NCBI GenBank assembly: GCA_020024815.1
Contig: JAHHTE010000101.1
Span: forward strand, 1 to 7,332
Direction: 5' to 3'
Length of the DNA: 7,332 nucleotides
From: Mailhella sp.
Lineage (GTDB): Bacteria > Desulfobacterota > Desulfovibrionia > Desulfovibrionales > Desulfovibrionaceae
Both the position numbers and the translations under genes were made by a program. Within the stretch, counting starts at the first letter, position 1, and every line of letters begins with the position of its first letter. The notes under the pieces are model-generated. The model saw nothing but the letters and a program-made list of their open reading frames with translations. It had not been told where the DNA came from and ran no database searches. Below are positions 1 to 5,466 of this stretch, piece by piece.

Positions 1-16
1 ATTTTATCTTTTATAA

Positions 17-53
17 AATATTTATAATATCAAATAGTTACAATATAAATATT
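17..53. repeat. AT-only inverted repeat flanking the IHF-like box
   Basis: Arms at 17-28 (AATATTTATAAT) and 42-53 (AATATAAATATT) are inverted repeats matching at 11 of 12 positions, with a 13-base spacer that holds nearly all of the IHF-like box. The arms are entirely A/T, so composition alone could produce them. It could be an operator or simply a bendable tract. Confidence 0.25.
28..40 (+). promoter_or_regulatory. Candidate IHF binding site
   Basis: TATCAAATAGTTA matches the IHF consensus WATCAANNNNTTR at every specified position. It lies in an A/T-rich tract about 44 to 56 bases upstream of the start inferred from the sigma-54 promoter. That is between the promoter and where an activator site is expected, a usual place for DNA-bending IHF sites in sigma-54 promoters. 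In such AT-rich DNA, one or two chance matches in the whole window would not surprise me, so the position is the main support. Confidence 0.42.
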
Positions 54-56
54 ACT

Positions 57-73
57 TTGGCATAAGACTTGCT
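57..73 (+). promoter_or_regulatory. Sigma-54 (-24/-12) promoter of the translocator operon
   Basis: The sequence TTGGCATAAGACTTGCT matches the sigma-54 consensus YTGGCACGRNNNTTGCW at all conserved positions except the C and G after TGGCA. GG (59-60) and GC (71-72) are separated by exactly 10 bases, as RpoN requires. With C72 as -12, transcription would start near 84, leaving a leader of about 24 bases that contains the AAAGGA ribosome site of the first gene. Such a promoter needs an enhancer-binding activator, whose site would usually lie farther upstream, outside the window. The match is seen; use in vivo is inferred. Confidence 0.72.
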
Positions 74-107
74 AAATATAAAATAAATCCAACATAAAGG
101 AAAAAAT

Positions 108-374
108 ATGGATATAGAGCAACAAGAAAAAGAATTAAATGAACTAAAAAATACATTAACTAATTTGAATAATCAGTTTAATGAAATAATGACACAACAA
201 GATTATACATTAAAGGATATTCAAATTGATGAAAACAAACTTCCAAAAGAAGTAAGTAACGAATGGAAAAAAATAAAGCAAACAATAAAAAATAATAATC
301 AACATACAAATATTTTTGAAGAAAATACAAATACAAAAAATATACTAACTAGACGAAATATAATACGTTTATAA
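108..374 (+). CDS. Small coiled-coil protein, probable chaperone of the filament/tip protein (SseA/CesAB- or LcrG-like position)
   Basis: This 88-residue, highly charged protein has no signal peptide or membrane segment. Residues 2-32 have spaced Leu/Ile positions typical of a coiled coil (KELNELKNTLTNLNNQF), and residues 44-63 form a second helix-like segment. The tail is Asn/Thr-rich and ends with basic residues (TRRNIIRL). It is the first gene after the sigma-54 promoter, with a good AAAGGA site ahead of its ATG, and lies 15 bases before the EspA/SseB-like gene. SPI-2 sseA and Yersinia lcrG occupy the same place and encode small helical chaperones of the filament or tip protein. I do not recognise it by residue identity, so the role rests on size, helical character and gene order. 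A small regulator or gatekeeper cannot be excluded. Confidence 0.5.
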   Translation: MDIEQQEKELNELKNTLTNLNNQFNEIMTQQDYTLKDIQIDENKLPKEVSNEWKKIKQTIKNNNQHTNIFEENTNTKNILTRRNIIRL

Positions 375-389
375 TAAAAGGATATACTT

Positions 390-905
390 ATGAATATTTC
401 AAATACACAAAATATTACTAATACACAAAGTATAATGGATAAAATTGATCTTGGACCAACTGATAGTATTCAACTTATGTTTGCAAAACTTCAATTAGCA
501 CAAGCACAAATGTGCAAAAGCCAAGCAGAAGCATATATAAACAAAATTCAAAATAACCAAAAAGAACAAAAAGAATGCTCTGAAATGATTTCACAAGCTA
601 GAGCACTTCAAAATAAAGCAAAAAAAGAGAATAAACCCGTTGAAATGCCTCAAGATATGATTGATTATTTCAAAAAACATGGTCTTACTTTTGATACTTC
701 TGGTAATGATAACTCCCATAGCAAAGATGAATGGGATATAAATATAAAATCTTTAACAAATTTTCAAGATTCCTTAGGAACAACAACACAGACAGATATG
801 GTTTTTTTACAAGACTTTTTAGGTCAATATAACAGCTTTTTACAAGGTGCTAATGCTGCCATAAAACAAAGTAATGAAACACTACAACTCCTAGCACGAG
901 GTTAA
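390..905 (+). CDS. sctA: EspA/SseB-like T3SS filament or needle-tip protein (SctA)
   Basis: This 171-residue protein has the layout of the EspA/SseB/EseB family, whose members are about 190-200 residues. Its N-terminus is Asn/Thr/Gln/Ser-rich and fits a secretion signal. A helix follows at about 25-80 (SIQLMFAKLQLAQAQ, then Gln/Lys-rich). The central MPQDMIDYFKKHGLTFDTSG at 91-110 resembles, from memory, EspA's LPDEVISYINDPRNDITISG. The C-terminal helix at about 115-171 (LQDFLGQYNSFLQGANAAI) resembles the coiled coil that drives EspA polymerisation and also occurs in IpaD/LcrV tips. The protein would be exported and form the sheath or tip between needle and translocation pore. It has no membrane segment, which excludes a pore protein. 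The gene has an AAAGGA ribosome site and lies between its probable chaperone and the TPR chaperone. Filament versus short tip complex cannot be decided from sequence. Confidence 0.68.
   Translation: MNISNTQNITNTQSIMDKIDLGPTDSIQLMFAKLQLAQAQMCKSQAEAYINKIQNNQKEQKECSEMISQARALQNKAKKENKPVEMPQDMIDYFKKHGLTFDTSGNDNSHSKDEWDINIKSLTNFQDSLGTTTQTDMVFLQDFLGQYNSFLQGANAAIKQSNETLQLLARG
898..901 (+). promoter_or_regulatory. Ribosome binding site of the TPR chaperone gene, inside the end of sctA
   Basis: GAGG lies in the last codons of sctA, six bases before the ATG at 908. It fixes that start and implies that the two genes, separated by only two bases, are translated in a coupled way from one mRNA. Confidence 0.6.
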
Positions 906-907
906 TT

Positions 908-1390
908 ATGTCTAACATTGCAATAAATTACAATAATGAAGAAATTGAAAAAATTATTTTTGCCTTACAAAGTGGACTTACCATTGCACAAATTACAGAT
1001 ATTAAAAATGAAACATTAGAAAGTATCTATGCTATTGCATACCAATACTATATGATTCAAGATTATACAAATGCACAAATACTTTTCCAAACTCTTTGTG
1101 CGTATAAACATAATGAAGAAAAATATTGGTTAGGTTTAGCTGGTTGCCGTCAAGCTTTAAAAGAATATCAAAAAGCCATTGATGCATATAGCATGGCTGG
1201 TATGGCAAGTTCGTTACAAAATCCAATTCCTTTTTTCTATGCAGCACAATGCTTTTTAAAAATGGATAATAAAGAAAATGCTATTATAAGCCTTAAGGCA
1301 CTACAAACTATGGGCAATGACCAAAATGAAGAACATAGATTATGCAAAGAAAAAGCAAAGGAAATATTACATTTTTTAGAAGATAATTAA
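908..1390 (+). CDS. lcrH: SycD/LcrH/SicA-family TPR chaperone of the translocators (class II)
   Basis: At 160 residues this is the usual length of the SycD/LcrH/SicA/SscA family. After an N-terminal helix (1-33, including the family-like FALQSGLTIAQI) come three TPR-like repeats. The first, at about 36-69, contains YAIAYQYYMIQDYTNAQILF; the second, at about 70-103, contains YWLGLAGCRQALKEYQKAI; the third, at about 106-139, contains PIPFFYAAQCFLKMDNKENA. There is no signal peptide or membrane segment, so it acts in the cytoplasm. The family binds the N-terminal parts of the two pore proteins in its concave TPR groove, keeps them unfolded and stops premature pore formation. The next two genes encode exactly those partners. 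Some family members also act as regulatory co-factors (SicA with InvF), but nothing here shows that. Family assignment is firm; partners are inferred from the neighbours. Confidence 0.9.
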   Translation: MSNIAINYNNEEIEKIIFALQSGLTIAQITDIKNETLESIYAIAYQYYMIQDYTNAQILFQTLCAYKHNEEKYWLGLAGCRQALKEYQKAIDAYSMAGMASSLQNPIPFFYAAQCFLKMDNKENAIISLKALQTMGNDQNEEHRLCKEKAKEILHFLEDN

Positions 1391-1406
1391 TATATGGAGA
1401 ACTATT

Positions 1407-2414
1407 ATGAGTTCTATTCAAAATTCTGCAACAACACAAAATATAAATCAAATTGATACTCTTTTTGCTGAATTTTCCCTACATATAGAAAAAATAAATC
1501 AGCAAAAAGAAACTGATACCATTCCAAATGCAAAAGAAATACAAAAAGAAAGAACAGATATTCCTCAATTACCACTCCCTAAAAGTAATCTTTCTTTAAA
1601 TACTCTTGTTAGTGCATTAGGTTTTAATGAAAGAAAAGTTGCTTGCAAAGCAAATCTTGAACATATTGAAACAAAAGCACAACAACAAAAAGAAATTAAT
1701 AATAAACAATTAAAAGACTTACAAAGTCAACTTGATAAATTAGAAGAACAAAAACTCACTAATGGATTTAAAAAAGCATTTTCTATCATAGGGGCTATTT
1801 TAGGAGCTATTTCATCAGCTATAACAATAGCATTAGGAACACTTACTGCTAATCCTCTTCTCATTGGTGCTGGTGTACTTGGCATGACTTTAGCAATTGA
1901 TTCCACTATTTCCTTAGCCTCTGATGGAAAATATAGCCTAGCTGCAGGCTTTGCAGAACTAGGTAAAACAATGGGACTTAACAAAGAAAATACACAATAT
2001 TTTTCTTTAGGTTTACAACTCATTTTATCGGTAATTAATATTGCATTAAGTGCTGGTGCTGGCTTTGCTAGCAATTCTTCAAACATTGCAAATGCATCTA
2101 TTGAAAAAATTGCAAAACTTATTGGTACAACACAAAAAGTTACTACAATTTCAAATTCCCTTGTTTCTACTTCTGATGGAATAACTACTATACTTTCAAG
2201 TGTTGTTAAATATAGTCTTGAACAACTTAAAATTAATAGTAAGGAAGTGGAAACACTCTTACAGTATATTAATGAAGCCATAGAAACAGAAAAAGACATT
2301 ATTAAAACAGAAATTCAACGCATTAATTTCTTATATACACAACTTATGGAAATTATTAATGAAAAAAACAATACTCAACAAGCAATTTTACATAGTTCAC
2401 CCAATTTTGCTTAA
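1407..2414 (+). CDS. sctE: Major translocator, SctE (YopB/SseC/EspD/IpaB family)
   Basis: This 335-residue protein has the layout of the large hydrophobic translocator. A Thr/Asn/Gln-rich N-terminus with no Sec signal is followed by a coiled coil at about 82-118. A long hydrophobic stretch begins at about 124 (AFSIIGAILGAISSAITIAL) and runs through LLIGAGVLGMTLAI to about 171. A second hydrophobic helix lies at about 198-222 (LGLQLILSVINIALSAGAGF), and an amphipathic C-terminal helix at about 278-325. Two hydrophobic regions, Gly/Ala/Ser-rich, separated by a charged loop (GKTMGLNKEN) are the hallmark of the SseC-like family. It would be exported with the help of the upstream TPR chaperone and insert with SctB into the host membrane as the pore. 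YopB is about 400 residues and SseC about 480, so this is a compact member. GGAGA six bases before the ATG supports the start. Confidence 0.88.
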   Translation: MSSIQNSATTQNINQIDTLFAEFSLHIEKINQQKETDTIPNAKEIQKERTDIPQLPLPKSNLSLNTLVSALGFNERKVACKANLEHIETKAQQQKEINNKQLKDLQSQLDKLEEQKLTNGFKKAFSIIGAILGAISSAITIALGTLTANPLLIGAGVLGMTLAIDSTISLASDGKYSLAAGFAELGKTMGLNKENTQYFSLGLQLILSVINIALSAGAGFASNSSNIANASIEKIAKLIGTTQKVTTISNSLVSTSDGITTILSSVVKYSLEQLKINSKEVETLLQYINEAIETEKDIIKTEIQRINFLYTQLMEIINEKNNTQQAILHSSPNFA

Positions 2415-2432
2415 TACATAAAGGATATTATT

Positions 2433-3215
2433 ATGACAACTATAACACTAAATACCAATATAACTTCGCTACAAAACCAAGAACAAGTAAGTGAAAATCA
2501 AAATATATATAAAGATATTTCCTTTACTATTCTTCCAACTATCAATAATACAAACACAAAAAATATTGTTGAAACTCCAATATTACTAACACCAGTAACT
2601 CATTCTAACCCTACAAAACAAGATTTTCTATCTTTACCATCAATAGAAGCAAGTGTTCTTACTCTTATTATAAAATATGGTGAAGAACAAAGAAAAATAA
2701 CACAAGAACAAAAAGCATTACAAACAAAACTTGCTATTGAAAACATTAAAGAACAAACTGATGCTATGCGTCAAAAAGCAATTACACAACTTTGCATGGG
2801 TATTATAGCAGGCTCTCTTAGTATTACTCAAGGAATAGTTAGTTCTGCTGTAACATTAAAAAATACAAAACATTTTGATGAAATATATAAAACAAATGGA
2901 AAATTAAAAAGTGGTATTGAAAATATGCCAAAAACAAGAAATTCTGCTGAAGCAAATTTAACCTCGCATACACAATTATTAAATTCAAGTTTTTCAGCAT
3001 CACAAACTCTTTTTAATTCCATAAGTCAAAGTATTAGTACTTTTTTTGAAGCAAATATCAAAGATATGGAAGCAGAATTAGAAGGAATTAATTCCATGAA
3101 AGAAACCTTACAAGCTTTGGATAATTCCTTTAAAGAACTTATTGAAAAGGCAATACAAGTTCAAGATCTCATGCAACAACAAATTAATCAAACAAGAGCA
3201 AAAATCTTGGGCTAA
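2433..3215 (+). CDS. sctB: Minor translocator, SctB (YopD/SseD/EspB/IpaC class)
   Basis: This 260-residue protein has one clear hydrophobic segment at about 117-141 (LCMGIIAGSLSITQGIVSSA), flanked by strongly predicted helices. One is Gln/Glu/Lys-rich at about 83-113 (EEQRKITQEQKALQTKLA) and another lies at about 203-256. The first 60 residues are Thr/Asn/Ile-rich with no Sec signal, as expected of a type III substrate. One membrane segment plus a C-terminal amphipathic coiled coil is the SctB pattern, and the position after sctE is that of yopD, sseD and ipaC. It would complete the translocation pore in the target membrane. An AAAGGA site seven bases upstream supports the ATG. SctB proteins diverge strongly, so the call rests on architecture and gene order. 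It closes the first transcription unit, although no GC-rich terminator hairpin follows. Confidence 0.82.
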   Translation: MTTITLNTNITSLQNQEQVSENQNIYKDISFTILPTINNTNTKNIVETPILLTPVTHSNPTKQDFLSLPSIEASVLTLIIKYGEEQRKITQEQKALQTKLAIENIKEQTDAMRQKAITQLCMGIIAGSLSITQGIVSSAVTLKNTKHFDEIYKTNGKLKSGIENMPKTRNSAEANLTSHTQLLNSSFSASQTLFNSISQSISTFFEANIKDMEAELEGINSMKETLQALDNSFKELIEKAIQVQDLMQQQINQTRAKILG

Positions 3216-3224
3216 GAATGAACT

Positions 3225-3236
3225 TGTTAATTGACA
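3225..3236. promoter_or_regulatory. Dyad overlapping the -35 element, possible operator
   Basis: TGTTAATTGACA is an imperfect palindrome of the form TGT-N-AATT-N-ACA; the half sites match at five of six positions. It covers the whole -35 hexamer of the candidate promoter, a place where a bound repressor would block RNA polymerase. Short AT-rich dyads arise often by chance, so this is tentative. Confidence 0.22.
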
Positions 3237-3259
3237 CAAAAATAAATTACTATTATTTT
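3231..3259 (+). promoter_or_regulatory. Candidate sigma-70-type promoter before the chaperone-sctC-sctD-sctI unit
   Basis: An exact TTGACA (3231-3236) is followed 17 bases later by TATTTT (3254-3259; four of six to TATAAT). TATTAT at 3251-3256 is a closer -10 but with only a 14-base spacer. Transcription would start near 3266, giving a very short leader that still includes the AAGG ribosome site at 3268. The 62-base gap is the largest between genes here. The exact -35 is the best support, since -10-like hexamers are common in AT-rich DNA. Confidence 0.45.
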
Positions 3260-3277
3260 ATACCAATAAGGTAATAT

Positions 3278-3709
3278 ATGTTAAATAAGGTTATTGATAT
3301 TTTGTGTAATTATACAAACTGGAAAACTCCTCATATTTCTAGTGAAAATATTACTCTATTTTCACTAGAAAATAATGTGGAGCTTTTCCTTTTTGCAACA
3401 AATACTAATGATATTGTTTTTTATGTACAGCTTATGCCACTACCACAAGAAAATCCATATCAATTTATTTATAATATTGCACAAAAAAGTATTGGAATGT
3501 ACAAAATAAAAAAATCTATTTTATCTATTTCTAATAATTTTCTTACCTTACATAGAACTTTAAAAAATGATCAAATAAACCAAACAAATATTATTAATCT
3601 TACAAAAGAAATTTTAAATGATGCTGATATTTGGAAAAATATTCTTTCCAAGGAACAAGAATCAAGCTCATCTTTTTCTTTTCCTTTTAATAATACTATA
3701 CTGCCATAA
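3278..3709 (+). CDS. Candidate class I (CesT/SycE-like) T3SS chaperone
   Basis: This 143-residue cytoplasmic protein has no signal peptide or membrane helix. Its layout follows the class I effector-chaperone fold: an N-terminal helix (1-16), beta strands at about 25-52 (ITLFSLENNVELFLFA, IVFYVQLMPLP), then PYQFIYNIAQKSIGM, strands with alternating hydrophobics (SILSISNNFLTLHRTL), and a final helix with ADIWKNIL. CesT and relatives share the strand-LP-helix-strand-strand-helix order and a W or similar residue near the end. The Ser/Phe-rich tail (about 127-143) is extra. Such proteins are acidic dimers that bind effectors or, sometimes, structural parts. It lies after sctB, where SPI-2 has the similarly sized sseE, and one base before sctC. 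Its client is unknown and no effector gene is present here. The start is supported by AAGG about six bases upstream. Confidence 0.55.
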   Translation: MLNKVIDILCNYTNWKTPHISSENITLFSLENNVELFLFATNTNDIVFYVQLMPLPQENPYQFIYNIAQKSIGMYKIKKSILSISNNFLTLHRTLKNDQINQTNIINLTKEILNDADIWKNILSKEQESSSSFSFPFNNTILP

Positions 3710-3710
3710 T

Positions 3711-5447
3711 ATGAAAACAAAATTTATACTGCTACTTCTTACTTTTTTTCTTATTCTTCCCACCCATAGCTTAGGAAAAATCTCTTTTTCTAAGGACTTT
3801 TCCTATTATGCAGAACAACAAGATATTAGTTTGGTTTTAATACAATTTGCTAAATCTCAAGGTTATACTGCTTCTATTTCTCCACAAATAGAAGGAAAAA
3901 TCAGTGGAAAGTTTAATCAAGTTAATCCAAACGATTTTTTAAATAGTATGCAATCAGCTTTTCAAGTTTCATGGTACACTCTTGCAAATACAATCTATTT
4001 TTATAATATCAAAGAATTTCAACAAGCTTTTATTACTTCACATTCCATGAGTGCGACACATATGTTTTCTCTTTTAAAAGAGGCTAATGTTTTTTCAAAA
4101 GAACTTCCTCCCAAATTAGGACAAAATGGAAATGTTATTTCTATTCAAGGTCCACAAAGTTATATTGAAACAATACAAAATGCTGCTAAATCTTTTGAAC
4201 TTGCACAAACGCAACATATTGTAATGAAAGTCTTTCCTTTAAAATATGCATGGGCTGACGATATTACAATTAATAGTATGGATAAACAAATCACAATTCC
4301 GGGTGTTGCAACAATTTTAAGAGCTATGCTCACTGGATCAACAAGTTCTGCAAGCAAACAAATACAACAAAAAACCACAGTTGCAGGATTAAATGGAACA
4401 GGACTAAGCACTGTTGGAACAGAAAATAAAGAAAATCAAGAACCACAAAATTCTTTACCTTCAAATGTAAATATTATGGCAGATCCAAGAGTAAATGCTG
4501 TTATTATTAATGATGCTTCTTACCGTATGCCCTATTATGCTGAAGTGATTCAAGATCTTGATAAGCCAGTAGAATTAGTTGAAATTCATGCTGCTATTGT
4601 TGATATTGATACAAATTATAAAAGAGATTTAGGTGTTACCTATCAAGCAAAAAATGAACATACTAATGGCTGGAGTGGAGGCGGTGAACTAGGCAATAAC
4701 ACTCAAAATTTCAAACCACTTCCAGAACTTGGAAAATTAGGCTCAAATGGTCTTTCTCTTTCAACTATTTATACAATGGGAGCTGATTTCTTTTTAGCTA
4801 AAATTCAAGCGTTAGAAGAAGATGGTGAAGCAAGAATGTTAGGAAAACCATCTGTTTTAACAGTTGATAATGTGCAAGCCACTCTTGAAAATACAAGCAC
4901 ATATTATCTTGAAATAAAAGGCTATCAAGCTGTTGATCTTTTTAAAGTTGAAGCAGGAACAGTTTTACGCGTAACACCACATATTATCCATAACGAAAAT
5001 GGCACATCATCTATAAAATTAGCTGTCAATGTACAAGATAATCAAAATGATGCACAAGGAACTGCTATACAAGCAGATGGTATTCCTCCCATTAAGCAAA
5101 CAAAAATTAATACACAAGCCATTGTAGGAACAAATCAAAGTTTACTTATTGGTGGCTATTATTATGAAGAAAAAACAGATAATGATAGTGGAATACCAAT
5201 CTTAAAAAATATTCCATTTTTAGGACATGCTTTTAAAAGTTCTAATAAAAATAGTAGACGTATGGAACGTCTTATTCTTATTACTCCAAAGATTATACGT
5301 CTTGATGAAGTTCCTACAACTCCCAATTATATTGATGAACAAAGTTTTAAAAAATCTCCAACACAAGATACATACAATAGACGTGAAACTCCACAAAATT
5401 CAGGAAGTGGTTGCACAAGAAAAAATACATCGTTACAACAAAGTTAA
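3711..5447 (+). CDS. sctC: T3SS outer-membrane secretin, SctC (YscC/SsaC/EscC/InvG family)
   Basis: I start this 578-residue protein at the ATG at 3711, because it begins with a textbook Sec signal (KTKFILLLLTFFLILP, residues 2-17, cleavage near 20-23). The upstream in-frame ATG at 3618 would bury that signal and overlap the previous gene. Periplasmic N0 (about 27-98), N1 (about 104-165) and N3 (about 168-288) domains follow, with a polar Ser/Gln/Asn insert at about 207-252. The secretin barrel domain spans about 290-530, with VELVEIHAAIVDID, MLGKPSVLTVDN, GTVLRVTPHII, LLIGGYYYEE, the signature GIPILKNIPFLGHAFKS at 493-509, and RLILITPKII. Fifteen or so copies would form the outer-membrane ring. 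A polar tail (531-578), which could bind a pilotin, holds the mature protein's only cysteine (C568). The start has no clear ribosome site and lies one base after the previous stop, suggesting coupled translation. Confidence 0.95.
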   Translation: MKTKFILLLLTFFLILPTHSLGKISFSKDFSYYAEQQDISLVLIQFAKSQGYTASISPQIEGKISGKFNQVNPNDFLNSMQSAFQVSWYTLANTIYFYNIKEFQQAFITSHSMSATHMFSLLKEANVFSKELPPKLGQNGNVISIQGPQSYIETIQNAAKSFELAQTQHIVMKVFPLKYAWADDITINSMDKQITIPGVATILRAMLTGSTSSASKQIQQKTTVAGLNGTGLSTVGTENKENQEPQNSLPSNVNIMADPRVNAVIINDASYRMPYYAEVIQDLDKPVELVEIHAAIVDIDTNYKRDLGVTYQAKNEHTNGWSGGGELGNNTQNFKPLPELGKLGSNGLSLSTIYTMGADFFLAKIQALEEDGEARMLGKPSVLTVDNVQATLENTSTYYLEIKGYQAVDLFKVEAGTVLRVTPHIIHNENGTSSIKLAVNVQDNQNDAQGTAIQADGIPPIKQTKINTQAIVGTNQSLLIGGYYYEEKTDNDSGIPILKNIPFLGHAFKSSNKNSRRMERLILITPKIIRLDEVPTTPNYIDEQSFKKSPTQDTYNRRETPQNSGSGCTRKNTSLQQS

Positions 5448-5466
5448 CATATAGTTAGAGTATAGA

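Noticed and set aside
9..18. Perfect palindrome TTTTATAAAA
   Set aside because: It is purely A/T in very AT-rich DNA and expected often by chance; no second copy or related context was found.
1032..1247. Minus-strand frame inside the TPR chaperone gene
   Set aside because: It is a shadow of the TPR repeats in the opposite strand, with no recognisable protein features.
1727..2299. 190-codon open frame on the minus strand, inside sctE
   Set aside because: It is fully antisense to a well-supported translocator gene. Its hydrophobic character follows from the codons of the SctE membrane helices, and it has no visible ribosome site.
2828..3022. Minus-strand frame inside sctB
   Set aside because: It is antisense to a supported gene, short, and lacks any ribosome site or motif.
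3216..3277. Transcription terminator after sctB
   Set aside because: No GC-rich stem followed by a T run is present. The only dyad here is short, AT-rich and overlaps the candidate promoter.
3618..3710. In-frame upstream extension of the secretin gene
   Set aside because: Starting at 3618 would put about 31 residues ahead of a clear Sec signal peptide and overlap the preceding gene by over 90 bases. The ATG at 3711 gives a normal secretin N-terminus.
4160..4411. Minus-strand frame inside sctC
   Set aside because: It is antisense to the N3 region of the secretin; its apparent hydrophobicity is a product of the opposite strand's codon use.
5227..5454. 75-codon plus-strand frame overlapping the end of sctC
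   Set aside because: It lies in another frame of the secretin signature region, which is unmistakably coding in its own frame, and it has no supporting motif or ribosome site.
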